Positions 40,601-52,200 of a stretch of DNA of 64,000 nt are shown piece by piece. Location: NCBI GenBank assembly GCA_038496675.1, contig CM076651.1, forward strand, positions 5,004,260 to 5,068,259. Reading direction: 5' to 3'. Position numbers and translations under genes: made by a program. Below the pieces are notes generated by a model. That model saw only the letters and a program-made list of their open reading frames with translations, ran no database searches and was not told where the DNA came from. Numbering within the stretch: the stretch's first letter is position 1; every line of letters begins with the position of its first letter. The DNA comes from Rachycentron canadum. Lineage: Eukaryota; Chordata; Actinopteri; Carangiformes; Rachycentridae.

Positions 40601-42799
40601 GATATGGGTATGTTAATTTTTTTTTTTTTTTTTTTATGTGAATGTGAGAATTTTACTTCCTTGCAGATCACAATGATGTGAAGAGGAGCAAGAGTCAGCT
40701 CAAGGCCAGGGACAATGTTCGGGTGCTGATCTGCATCGAATCGCTCTGCCACAGATACACGTACGTACTCGGTATCATTGTTAAGCATGTTGGAGAACTC
40801 ATCCCCTGAATCTAAATCAAATGTACCTAGCACCTTTGTTACCATGTGGTATTCATTTGTTATGGCTATAACACATGTTGGTCAGTAGTAGCCCACCTAT
40901 CACCAGTATAAAAGTTAATCAAATTCATGTTGGGAAGTAATTAATCTGACTACAACCACAACACTTGACATTCCTGGCATTCTTGTTTTGACAGTTGTTT
41001 ACTTTTCCCATAAAACAGTGATATTTTATTGGTGTTAAACGCTGCCTTCACTTTTGCCAGAATTTATGAGTTGTTAAAGGTGTTGTCTGTTACAGTTTGT
41101 GTGGAACCAGTTTGGCATTTCCTGTATAAAAGCAGAGCAGGTCTTTAAAGGAAATGTCCTCTCATTTCTAGCCCTCGTCCCTGTCGCCTAACTAATCTTT
41201 ATAGACTCACCTTTGACTCTTTAGGCAGCCTGTAATATTCAGCAGCAATGTAGTGAAATGCCCTTATTTGGGGTGTGGGAGGCAAATGATGAAGTATCTT
41301 ATACAGCCGGTCTACACGGCAAAAAATTACAAATCCATTCGGGAATGGTTATGAATTCTTTCCAGTATTTATAAATTTCTATTTACATAAAGTCAGTGAA
41401 AATTGCTGGAATGAATTGCTCCCTAAAGTCTCCCCCAGTCTGTGCAGAGCTCCACAGCCTCCCCTCTAGTGTGGTACAATGAGGGAAACATATAAATAAT
41501 ATTATTATGATGGGTTACCTAACCTAAAAAGAGCTCTTGGCTTTTTTTTTTTTTTCGAAATCGAAGCCCCGGCCAGTCTCGCTCTCCCACACATGAAAAT
41601 GCAGAGAATGTGAAATGTGGCTCATTGTGATGGCAGTTGGAGTGGAGACAAACATGATTGATTTGCCATAAAAATGTAGCATTTTCCACTTAACAGGAGC
41701 CAGTGCTCTCACTGTGTGGTTAAAGCCTGCAGCAATGTTACAACCATTTATACAGAGTCTGAGGGCACTGAGTTGAAAAAGTTTGACATTTGGAAAATAA
41801 GTTTATTCGCTTTCTTGCTTAGATGATATTGATACTCCTCATATACGTATGAAGCTGCTGCTAACTTTGCTTATCTTAAAGACTGGAAACAGCTAACCCG
41901 GCTATCTCCAAAGGTAACAAAATCCAACCAATTAACTCCACCTAATTACTGAGTAACACTAACTCAAACGCTGTATCTCCATTATATATGCAAACCTCTG
42001 TCAATACCTACGTTCAACTTGTTTAACTCAAAATATAATAGTGTGTTTGTGAGGTTAGAAACTTCTTGAGAAGCGAATCCCTGGTTCAACTCCATTTGCC
42101 ATTTGCTGCATGTCCCTCAGTATCTAGACGAGCCAGGAATTGAACCACTGAAAACCTCAGATTAATGGAAGACCCACTCTACATCCTGAGCCGCAGCCAA
42201 TCTCTAAACACAAAGAAGTCAAATCAAGATTTGTTCATATGGCACATATAAAAGCTATGGAAGTTGGACAAAGTGCTAAACATACTCATTATATTATGAG
42301 GTTATTTGATTGATGATGACAGTCAAATCCAAATACATATAGAGATTGCAAATTGTCACATATACTAAGATAATTTATCCAGCTACTGGCTCGTCTAACT
42401 CTCCAAGTTACAAGTAAATAGGTGTATTTCCAAATATGTCGAACAATCCCTCCAATGTAATATATTTTGAACTTCACTTTACGTGTTTGAAAACACAATA
42501 TTCACAGAGAAATTTCAATTTTATATGATTGCAGCTCTCTGGAGATGATTGTAGGATTAGAGAGTAACAGCAAGATATTCACCGTCAGTGTACAGGGGCT
42601 GCTGGAGCTACAGGTAAGCAACACGCTAAGACACACACAAACTAAAATAATTGGATTCATGGAATCTTTTGGCTTCAGTCTTGTGTATTTTCTTCTGCAG
42701 GCTGGGCAGTACACATCCATATTTGTGGATAATGCAGCTGGTGCTTCCATTACAATACAGAACGGTTCAGATTTCATGGGAATGCTACTTGGTGTATAG
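28664..42799 (+). CDS. c1qtnf12: C1q/TNF-related protein 12 (adipolin, FAM132A)
   Basis: Eight coding exons: 28664-28843, 37999-38103, 38249-38360, 38550-38734, 39669-39777, 40667-40760, 42535-42613, 42701-42799. All are GT-AG and in frame, giving 320 residues (human 302). CTRP12 is a secreted insulin-sensitising adipokine in mammals. Residues 1 to about 26 are a signal peptide (hydrophobic core [13 protein letters not shown]). A sequon at Asn46 (NAT) corresponds to the human [12 protein letters not shown] is conserved. CRKRKRPL (residues 88-95) carries a furin-type RKRKR site at 89-93 where human has KKPR. A short collagen stem ([20 protein letters not shown]) begins at residue 96, followed by [13 protein letters not shown] and KEATERR, both family signatures. 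The globular C1q-like domain runs from about residue 155 to the end: [62 protein letters not shown] and [11 protein letters not shown] second sequon NGS is at 309. Confidence 0.94.
31725..32105. repeat. Two oppositely oriented pieces of the GCTTAGCATAAAGACTGG repeat
   Basis: ATGGTTAGCCTAGCTTAGCA and TAAAGTCTGTCG followed by CCTACCAGCACCTGTAAATG (about 31727-31795) are in the + orientation. AAAGCCAGGCAAGCAGTTTC and GACTTAATGCTAAGCTAAGC (about 31962-32012) are in the - orientation. Together they suggest one insertion into, or rearrangement of, another copy. Confidence 0.55.
33960..34195 (+). repeat. GCTTAGCATAAAGACTGG repeat fragment
   Basis: CCAGTTAGCTTAGCATAAAA, ACTGGAAAAAGGCTAGCATG and a later TTCCTTTAAATAAATAG match the central and end parts of the family. 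It is non-coding, within c1qtnf12 intron 1. Confidence 0.5.
35405..36045. repeat. Pair of inverted end fragments of the GCTTAGCATAAAGACTGG family
   Basis: About 35415-35470 holds AAGAAATAGCATGACATTTT, GGGCAGTAGGCC and TTCACTTTCTTG in the + orientation, the 5' end of the family. About 35955-36015 holds CAGACAGAGCCAAGCGAGCT, GTTTCCCTTTATTTCCAGTC and TTGCTAAGCTAACAGGCTGC in the - orientation. The 480 bases between are not recognised. Confidence 0.5.
41765..41990 (+). repeat. Fairly complete copy of the GCTTAGCATAAAGACTGGAAAC repeat
   Basis: GACATTTGGAAAATAAGTTT, ATTCGCTTTCTTGC, TATGAAGCTGCTGCTAAC, TTAAAGACTGGAAACAGCTA, CCCGGCTATCTCCAAAGGTA and ACAAAATCCAACC follow the known order of the family. 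It lies in the c1qtnf12 intron 6. A SINE-like fragment follows at about 42070-42200 (CCTGGTTCAACTCC, GCTGCATGTCCC, GAATTGAACCACTG). Confidence 0.7.
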
Positions 42800-44300
42800 C
42801 CTCACACATGAACAGGGTGTCATCCAAACCATCCACTGCTGCCATTTTTATAAAAAATTTCAATGTACTGCTTCTGAGCACCATTACATGGTACCAAACC
42901 ACGGGGGAGGTTTGAAGGAAGGAGGTAAGGCTGACATTGACTTGACTGTTTGTCAGATGGTGAAAGGACAATGTGAAGAACCCAAGGACTGAGTTTGTTT
43001 TTCACCGTGCACTGCGACTTCCCTGAGGAACCTGGTTGCCTGTTGCTTCACCAGTAAAATAACCTGTATGTACAGCAGTGAATATGCCTCTTACAGTACA
43101 TTTTTCATGGTTGTTGAATGCCTTTGCGGTAAACCAAATATCAACATTTCTTATGTTCTCTGGAAAGATGTCAGAAGAGCTGGGGAACATGAAAAAGTGC
43201 ATTTGTGTCTCACACAAATTTTGATATTTTTTGTCTACATGGTCTACACACACATGAAATATAGTTATTTTTATGATGGGTTAAAGCTTACACATAAGTT
43301 ATATGGTACATAGACTCTGTGAGTACACTGGACAATGGAAATATGCCCATTTAACAGAATACAGTCTTGAAAAAGTAATGGCTCACATATGTAATTACAC
43401 ATTTTGTAAAATAGCTATCAATTCAGCAATGTTTTAGCAATGTTAGCAGCATCGGCTAAAATAGCTCAACAACAATTAGATGGAACGCAGTGATATTTTG
43501 TACAGACATTTGTGGTTCCCAGAGGTTGTATCCTTTTCTTACTGATTTTGGTGATGTTCTGATTAAAGTATCTCAACAACTAATGGGGGATTGCCATGAA
43601 ATTTTCTACACACGTTCATGTTCTCCTCAAGGTTCAACATTATACTTGTTAAACAATAGCTTGTTAGCATTGTAAGCATTGTGAACATGCAGCTGTCTTC
43701 GCATTTAGCTCAAAGAACTGTTGTGCCAAAGTAGCCAAGCTGTAAATTTGTGCAACATATTCACATTACAGTGGAAAAACAAGGCATTTAGTACAGCGAC
43801 AAATAATGTTTTTGTATCTGCAACTGCCAGGTTTGTTTTTGTCTGGTCTTCATATGAGGTCAGGTTTTTATTGTCCACTTCTGGAAATTCAGAAACACAA
43901 GTAATTAGATGTTTGTCCATCATCAGCTGCATAAATCAAGCTGTTTTTCCACAATAATGTGACTACACCTTTAGTCTTGTTTAAATCTGTTAGGCAAATC
44001 ATCACACACCTTTTGACTATAAAAGAGCTGTAACGGAACAATTTTCGGGGGAAAACTCAAGATTATTTTTACAGTCCTTTTTGTGTTTTCAGCTTATTAT
44101 CTGTTTATTTTTACTGTATTTTATTATTTTCTTGACATTTAGATGTTTGTAATTTATCATAACTGATACACCAGTAACATTGGAAAGCATTGAAATTTGA
44201 TATTTATGTTTGAGAAAATGTATCAATCGTGTGTTGATTTACACTCTTGTGGACTGTTGAAACCACAGATTATTGCAAGAATAAAATTATATCTTTTTAC
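42800..44300 (+). other. c1qtnf12: c1qtnf12 3' UTR, including a repeat-derived section
   Basis: AT-rich non-coding sequence follows the stop TAG (42797-42799) and reaches AATAAA at 44280-44285. About 43440-43730 is derived from a fish interspersed repeat: AGCTCAACAACAATTAGATG, TTTTGTACAGACATTTGTGG, TTCCCAGAGGTTG, then a second related unit TCTCAACAACTAATGGGGGA, TTGCCATGAAATTTTCTACA, CACGTTCATGTTCTCC. The UTR end is inferred from the signal only. Confidence 0.55.
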
Positions 44301-44620
44301 TATTTTTTTATTACCCATAATATTCTGTAATTTGAAATTAAACTCTTTAAAAACGTTGTCATAATAGTAATGCTTATTCATGAAAACACCTTATAAAGAT
44401 ATTATAATCACCTGGACAGGTCTACATCTTTATGTAGGAGAATGTGCACTGCGGTGCAACAAGACCTTACCTTTCTCTGTGATTTGAATTGTAAAATAAC
44501 CAAAATACCTCAAATACCTTTGCAAACACTGGCCGACTGCCAAATAAATTCATGACTGTAGTCGTCTGTAAAGCATTACTAAAACATCTTGGTGTTTATA
44601 ATAAGATGTTTGCATGTCAT
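44301..44620. other. Unannotated spacer after c1qtnf12
   Basis: AT-rich sequence with no gene, no clear repeat and no RNA structure that I can see. Confidence 0.5.
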
Positions 44621-45020
44621 TCAGGATTGGATGTTCAGAGAACTAAATCTAATGACTATTACGTTTCGTCCAGACGGTTTTTTGCACCCATGCCGCCGTC
44701 AGCCCTGGCTAGAGGTATTATGTCTTCGGATCTGCTCATCCCATCATGGTAAACGTGATATCTTCAGATGTTGGTGGTCAAAAGTCAAGGCCACAGTGAC
44801 CTCTTGTGAATGTGTTATATCAGGAAATCCCAGTTGTAATATCATTACATCTGGCACAAGCTCAAGAGACAACTGATTAGAATTTCATCATCAAAGGTCA
44901 AAGTTCAAGGTCAGTGAGACCGCACAAATCAAGTTTTTGGCCTTGTGAAAGCGATATCTTAGAAACGCCTTCATCTGTCTCTTCCTGACAGTGGTGGCCA
45001 CTTCAGTTTTTTAATGAGTC
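44620..45020 (+). repeat. Dispersed teleost repeat (GGTCAAAGGTCAAGGTCAC family)
   Basis: TGCACCCATGCCGCCGTCAG, GGTATTATGTCTTCGGATCT, GTAAACGTGATATCTTCAGA, GGTGGTCAAAAGTCAAGGCC, ACAGTGACCTCTTGTG, ACAACTGATTAGAATTTCAT, GGTCAAAGTTCAAGGTCAGT and GATATCTTAGAAACGCC occur in the order of a widely distributed fish element. The open frames over it (66 and 95 aa) are not genes. Confidence 0.7.
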
Positions 45021-47240
45021 GACCTGTAAGAGTCCACCCTCTCCACCCACCTCCAGGTAAATCAGAACTTTATTGCTACTCTTTAATATTAGTATATTGT
45101 TTAATGGGTGGCCCCACAAGGCCCTAATAAGAAGGTCTTAGACTTTATGGCACAAAAGCTTGTTCAGTCAGTGAAATGAGCTTGTTAGCGTCATTGCATG
45201 AATGCCTCATAATAGAGGCTTCTCATGGAAGCATTGCTGAGATGCCAAGTGTCACATACTGTACCCAAGGACCAACCACAAGAACGTTGCACCCACATGC
45301 TATTTCAGCCACCTACTGTAGCACACATCTCAGACAGGAGTGGGCTGCTTGCTGAAAAGCACTCCCAAAATTTGTAAAACAAACATTACATTTTTATTTT
45401 TAAATGAACTGCCCAGCATTTTTAGGTACAAGTTAATATCTGTTATTCTCCCCATGTCTTAATTTTCACATAAACCACCATTCAAGAGACATGTTTTGGA
45501 AATGACAAATGAAAATAAAGAGGTTGAAAATAGCCCAGCCAGAATTTATAGTGTACATTAGATGACTGGTATTGCTAGAACATATTCGCGTTTCTTTTTT
45601 TTTTTCAAGGCTGTAGTCTTTCAACATGTTTAACTGTGCAGGGATGAAAGATGACACATGTTTCACATAATATTTGCCTTTTCATTGCTCAAGAAGCAAG
45701 AGAGTGGCACACACTTGTGAGTTTTGATTGTCTTATGTTTTTTTTTTCCAAAATGTGTTTAATGACAGCTATGTGAGCATGCCATAACGCATTCGCTGCC
45801 CTGCAGTGGAACACGGAGCCTGCCAAAGTGGTTGTGAAACCACCCTGCGCCACGACTCTGACAGGAATTTCCCATCACCCCATTATCAGCATCAGACAAG
45901 CTGAGTGATTGCAATTACATCTGCCCAAATGCTAAGAGCAACTGCTTTTTCTCCTTTCCTTCAGAGACGTGAGGTATTATGAATGGCCCCATTGTGAATC
46001 TGTGAGGTTTCTGTCTGCCTGTAAACCAACATAGTTGTGCTGTGCAGCTTTAATGAGGCCTTAATTATGAGATTCCTCTACCTTAGTGACTGACTCATTG
46101 GGTGACGGCTTTAAGCAAATCCCCCTTTGTACCTTAAGACACAGAGAAAGCAGAACAGAGTGTGTCCATATATCTACAACACAGACTTTTTTAAAACTTA
46201 ATGCCCAGCAAAATTAATGCAAAGCTAAAACAATCAAGCCAAAACACTCGTTAAAAGTCTCAGCTTTACTCCAAATATATGCAATCAAGCATGGTTATGA
46301 AAGGTGACCATAGTTGGAGCCCAAATATGAAGAGGACGTGACATTTTGGCAAGGAGCCAGTCACCGGCTCGGACCGCATGCATTCTGTCTTTCTTCTCTG
46401 TTTGTCAGCACTTCCAAACATGGCTACCTGCAGAGAGGAACAGACAGTGAGACTCTCTCTTAGGGATGCCAGGCTCCTGTATATTATGTTTTTAGCATGC
46501 CTTGGATTTTTTCACAGCAGCCTAAGTTACTCCAAACAGAGCCAAGCCAAGTCCTGCTGATACAGAGGCTGCCCTAAACAAACCTGTTGCCGTGATACCG
46601 TCGCCGTCCCCTCTGTCCTCTGAGAAGCAGATGAAAGATAAAACCAGTCCAGTGGAACTCACTACTTGCTGGTCACTCATCCTGGTATCACTTTCTAATA
46701 AAAGGGTTTATAAGCACTAATTATTAATGTGAAGCAAGTCAAATAAGAAAAATATTTGGCTTGTGGAAAATACTTGTGCTTATTTTTCAAACTCTCTATA
46801 ATCAATATTTTAATTGAAGGGTTGCTCACAGTGATGTTGCCCCAGAGAATTAGGAGACATGACAAGAAGTGTTTTCTCAAACAAGTGTATTATCGCTTAA
46901 GAAAAGTATATGAATGACAACCAGTAATAAAGTCGATTATAGCTTATAAAGCCTTTGTAAGGGCTCTCATATGAGAAAATGGTGTCATTATCCCTCTCAC
47001 CTTCCCTCCCTTTTTACCCTTTTTAACCATGTACTTGAACATATTGAGAGACTTTGTTTTCATCCAAATTTAACTGCAGCTTTTCATCTTTCCGGTGGAA
47101 GAAACTTAAATTAATTTCATGTGTCATGATTTATTAACTGGCCATTTGCATTTTGCAATACACTATATTTTATCTTTGCAATATGTTTTTCCACTCTCTT
47201 AGGCCACTTAGGTATTAAATTGTATGATCTAAGGGTAAGT
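45021..47240. other. Gene-free stretch
   Basis: No gene was found. About 45775-46020 is a GC-balanced, repeat-free block (CGCTGCCCTGCAGTGGAACA, CATCACCCCATTATCAGCAT) that could be conserved non-coding DNA. The rest is AT-rich. A CT-rich run lies at about 46995-47025. Confidence 0.4.
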
Positions 47241-47248
47241 TAACCACA

Positions 47249-47885
47249 TCAAATTATATTAACCCAACTAGAGTCAGAAACAGAGATAGCAGTTGGGGCT
47301 ACTCTGCTAGCAAGGCTAATTAGCTTAGTGGGACTAATTAACCAAATGTTACTTTTTCCTCCATCATGATTAGGTTGCAGTGGCAGCAGGCTAAGTAGGG
47401 TGTTCCAGACGTCCCTCCATCTGCCCAGCAACACTTTCCAGCTCCTCCTATGGGATCCCAAGGTTAGTTCCTGGGGTCTCCACCCAATCAGACGTGGCTG
47501 GAAAACCTCCATAGGAAATTGCCCAGGAGGCATCCTAATCAGATGCATAAGCCAACTCAACTGGCCCCTTTCAACAGGAAAGAGCAGTGGCTCTTCATCC
47601 TCTATAAGGCTGAGCCCAGACAACATACAGATGAAATTTTCAGCCACTTGTATCCACGATCTCATTCTTTCAGTCACTATCCAGAGCTCATGACCATAGG
47701 TGAGGTGATCGAATGAAGATTAACTGGTAAATCCAAAGCTTCAGCACCTCTGCTAACCAACAGGGAGAACCACGGCCTCAGACTTGGAGGTTCTGGAGCT
47801 CACGGTCTGATGTGCAACAGAACCACATCGTCTGTAAAGAGCAGAGATGAAATTTTGATGTTCCTAAAAAAGTGCCTGTCCATGA
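47249..47885 (-). mobile_element. LINE relic: C-terminal part of a non-LTR reverse transcriptase
   Basis: On the - strand an open frame of 142 codons (47249-47677) contains SWIQVAENFICMLSGLSL, ERGQLSWLMHLIRMPPGQFP, MEVFQPRLIGWRPQ and WRDVWNTLLSLLPL. These follow the order of the well-known fish non-LTR element tail (a run of the type RxQLRWxGHLxRMPPGRLP, then a RWRDxWxxLLxLLP-like end). Upstream on the same strand (about 47700-47885) the nucleotide sequence still resembles the element (AACCTCCAAGTCTGAGGC on the -, AGAACCACATCGTCTGTAAAGAGCAGAGAT on the +, split here for length) but the frame is broken. It is 5'-truncated and inactive. Confidence 0.72.
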
Positions 47886-48666
47886 AATAATCAGAATCAG
47901 AAAAAACCTTGGTAGAGTCAAACTAACTTTTCTCTGAAAATATATAGCCTCAAACTGATTATCTGATTACAGGACAAAGAAATACTGGGTAGAAAAAGTT
48001 ATTTCAGCTAAGGTTAGCCTGAACAAGCACGAGTGGAGTCACTGCAGTCTGGCTTTTATATTTCAATCATTTAAACACTCATTATGTCCTTATACAGTGT
48101 CTGGGGGATATTATCCTATTATACCTGTACAAATTCAATGTCAGGACCACTTTTCTGCAACCCAAGCAAACTGAATGTGTCATGTCTTCCAGTGAATAAT
48201 CTTGCATTAGCAGCGTCTGGAGGAGAATAATTTCAAAATCAGGCTGCAACTATAAGTATTTTCAGCAATTTAGTTCTCAAATTGCTGCTGTCAAGTGCGG
48301 TTGAAGCTGCCCTCAGTCATGCATGGCCCCTCAAATTGTGTCTCATGTCTCAGTCATGTCTACATCTCCACACCTTTACGGGTTTCTCTCAGCAACCTCT
48401 GGTGCAATTACACAAAAAAAGTTACATGAGGACACAGAATGCATTAGAAAAACTGGTCCAGCTTGATATTCACACAGAAAAACCCTGACAAACACACACT
48501 TCGCAGCATGGACAGGCTGCAGGAAAGAGTCTGTTGTAGTTGGAGTGGAGACGGTGGGTTTTAATGACACAGTATCTTTCAGAACGCTGTTCCCATAATT
48601 ATCCTCTGTCTGACGTGGATCTGTCATTGGCATTGATTGTTTGTCCTGATGCCCACCTCCTGGGGG

Positions 48667-48715
<49 letters not shown>

Positions 48716-49060
48716 TGTGGGTGTGTGTGTGTGTGTGTGTGTGTGTTTGAGTGAGTCTAGAGGGGAGAGGGAGGGATGGATGTTTAGATTCCCTTGAGCT
48801 GGACAGGTTGTATTCAGGAGCCCATGGGAGGCCCAAACTGGAGCCATTGGTAAGATTGGTATCGTGTTAATGGCTCCGCAGGCTCCAAGATACATAGCAG
48901 CAAAACCATAAGAGGCACTGGAATGTGGACTCCCTTGAATCATTGTCATAATTAGGGACAATTGCACACACAGATCCAAGACCCATTGTGCTCATTTGGA
49001 ATCTGTCTTGTCTGTCTGTGCTCATGCTTTACCACACTGCTTGTGTCTCTGTTTGTGTGT
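47886..49060. other. Gene-free stretch with interrupted (TG)n microsatellite
   Basis: A (TG)n tract lies at 48667-48710, is interrupted by GAATGTGTGG and resumes at about 48711-48746. The Thr/His-rich and Val/Cys-rich open frames on both strands are its by-products. No gene was found. Confidence 0.7.
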
Positions 49061-49061
49061 G

Positions 49062-49265
49062 TTAAAGAAATAGCTTGACATTTTAGAAATGGATATATTT
49101 GCTTTATTTGAGATAGTAAGGTTGCTACCCCTGTCATATCTTTGTGTTTAATATTAAGCTACAGCCAGGAGATAGTAAGCTTACCATGGAAAGTCTGGAA
49201 ACAGGAGAAAACATCTACAGCTCAGCTCTGTCCAACTTGTTTTGGTATGGATTAAACTAGGGGTG
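49062..49265 (+). repeat. GCTTAGCATAAAGACTGGAAAC repeat copy
   Basis: AAAGAAATAGCTTGACATTT, TAGAAATGGATATATTTGCT, TTAATATTAAGCTACAGCCA, GGAGATAGTAAGCTTACCAT, GAAAGTCTGGAAACAGGAGA and TCAGCTCTGTCCAAC follow the family order from its 5' end, with more divergence than the copy at 41765. Confidence 0.65.
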
Positions 49266-52200
49266 TGCAAACAATCAGGCACAATGCCTATTTGGAAGGA
49301 TAATCATGCTCTGTTTTATTTTTTAGCATATTTGCTAGCATTTTTCCAAATCCGCACCATTAAAACAGTGCAGGATTAGTTATTAGCATTACCTGTTTAC
49401 AACGTGTCTACGGATGTTGAGACAACTATCACTGGAATACTCTGATACTGAAGAACATTTAAAAATGTGATGATTGTGGAGGAATTCTGGGGTTATGAGG
49501 ACCATTGTTGTTCAGTGGTTTCTAAGCAGATTAATAGGTGTCTATTCGTGATATACAAAGGACATGATGGGGTCCCATGGAAGTGTAAGTCACACTGTAA
49601 TCCAAAAATAAGTATATCATTTTTGTGTGTTCAGATTTGACAATGAGACACAGTGAGTTTGCTCACTCGGTATCCTCCCCTCAGTTCACGCTTTGAAAAA
49701 AAAAAAAAAAAAAAAACTGGCGAGATGTAACACGTTAATTAGTGAGCTTTAGAGGTGATGGTAGTGTTTTCCTACTGCTTACTACTGTTCGGTATTTTAA
49801 TCTTAATCTAAATATTTATACAGACACAAGAGTCTTCATAAGATCTTGTCTAACTGGTGGGAAGAGTGGGAAGGGAATAAGCTTATATCCCAAAACGATG
49901 AACTCTTCCTTTAAAATGTTGCTGTTACTGCAGAATATTCTTATGCCTCCTTATGCAACAACAGCACTATGCTCAGTTGTAATGAAAAACATGTCAGACA
50001 TCCAGTGTAGTATGTGTCTCTCAATAGGACAGATGATTAGACCTTAAATAGCACTATTGACACTAATAAGGGCAAATATCCCTCATTATCTTTTCCACCA
50101 GTGAAAGCAGAGGATGGAGCAGGAAGGGGGTGCAGGGGAGGTGACTGAGGCTCAGGCTCCTGGGAATAAAAACAGCAGATCTACTGGTTTTTGTTGTGAG
50201 CTGGTAGCTCATGTCTGAGGGTGTGGTGAGTCTGAGGTTGATGGTCTGGATAAGATAAAGCTTTGCAGTGATGAGGGCAAATCCAGAGATTAATACATGG
50301 AACCTCAGGGGCCCCAGGTTGATGAAGTAGGTGGTGGATGATTGGAGTCATACCAGTGCTTGAAATTAGTTTCTTAAACCATAATGATAATATAGTTGCT
50401 TATGGTCTAAGCTGCATAAATGTCTTGTGTACAGTGGCCCTGAGAGCTCAATGCACTGTGTAAACAGGAGGGTTTCATATGAATTAATATCTAAATGTTA
50501 CACACTACAAATCACCAACAATATATCCAAATAAACAGGAAAAAGCAATCTTCAATTTGACAACATATGTGCTGCAAATATTCATTTGCAAAGAATGATA
50601 AACCTGGCTGGGACATGGTTGTTGATTCTACGATCTAACATGATCACGGCACTTGTTGTTTAATGTGTTTAACTTTCAAAGCATTTAACAATGTGTTCAT
50701 CCCAGCTGGGTTTATCACTTATTTTGTGTCCCTTGGAAACTGAAAACATCTGTTGTGGCCTGTGCTGTTTGCAACACGTTTCTGTATTTGCTAGTGTTAT
50801 GAGTATTTGCAGCAATGATGAAGATGTTTTCTGATTTCCCTTGGGTTTTGTCTATTTGCAGGAGTTTTTTTAAGTTGCAGTGCATTGACCTGCACCGGTA
50901 GTGGAAATAAAGCTGATCAAAGACAGCTATGCTACAAATAACTGGGATCACTGATACTATTGGACGATGTGGAGCTGAAACTCATCTTATTACTCATTGG
51001 CCAAATAGGTCAAAAATAAATATATATGTGAATATAAATATCCCATGAAATGTCAGCACTCACTTCTCTTGTCAGTGTGTTAATGAACTGTAAACCTCAA
51101 GGCTGGCCACACCCTTCTTTGGTAACATCCACCACATTGCCCCTCATTCATCTTCAGTTTTCATAAATCCACCCTTAGGTGACGACTGCGTTTTGCAAGT
51201 CTGAGGGAAGAGGGCTTCCACTGAACCCCTCCAATGTCTGCCTCTTCCTCCTTCTGCAACCTGACCCTGTGAAGCACCTCAGCCAGCGTCAGACCAGCCT
51301 CTCTCACTATGCAGGGAGAGCCGGTGTGGGTTTTTCATTACTCAAATCGAAGCTGTCAAACGATTGTGTATATCCTGGCGGAGACTGATCCAGTAGGCTC
51401 ATAAATGCCCAGGTTCCTGCCATCCATTTGTTCACATGTGTGATCTCATATATCACACTTGTCACTCCTGAGCAGCTATAATCTCCCAGAAGCTTTTAGG
51501 AGAAATCCTGCTGACAGTGTTATTTGAAATGCCCCGTGATTATTCATTATAGAGTTTACACATCTGTGGGAAGGGCTCTAGAGATGAAGGCACGCAGAAC
51601 AACTGGAAGGACAAAAATAACTCTCATAGATCTTGCTAGGAAATAACTGTACATATTTTTTAATAGTGTACGTCCAGCTTTTCTGCTTGTTGCTGGGAAT
51701 ACACTGCTGCAGTCTTACCACCTTAATACACTGGAATATAATGAGATGGTTAGTTGGATGAGTTGTTCTGTATGAAAGGATTAACACAAAACACTATTGT
51801 ACTTTCACACAGCTGACAGACTGCAAACTATAATCTTCCAAATCCTGTCAAATCTTAGGGAGGTATGTTTCCCTAGTATATGCACATATACACTATATGT
51901 AGCTTCTTTCTCCCAATGCTATGTAATTACATCCATAAATGCATTTGAATGCGAAAGAGCATCAGTAGAAGTTTTGGCAAGATGATACAACTTTAAAAAA
52001 GAAAAAAATAGTAATATTTGTGGACATAACTCTTCTGAACTCTTCTGCCTTGAGACAGGTTTACAGTCTCGTGCTGGCAGGATGGATTCCTGAAATAAAC
52101 TTTCCAGACCCAGGGAGTGAAAACAACTCCCTTTCTTTTGTGAGGGAGACGAGGCTCAGCCCGATATTCATCAGTGGGGATAACCTCTGACCCCAGAATC

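Noticed and set aside
48599..48979. 126-codon frame rich in Thr-His on the - strand
   Set aside because: It is produced by the interrupted (TG)n microsatellite and has no family signature.
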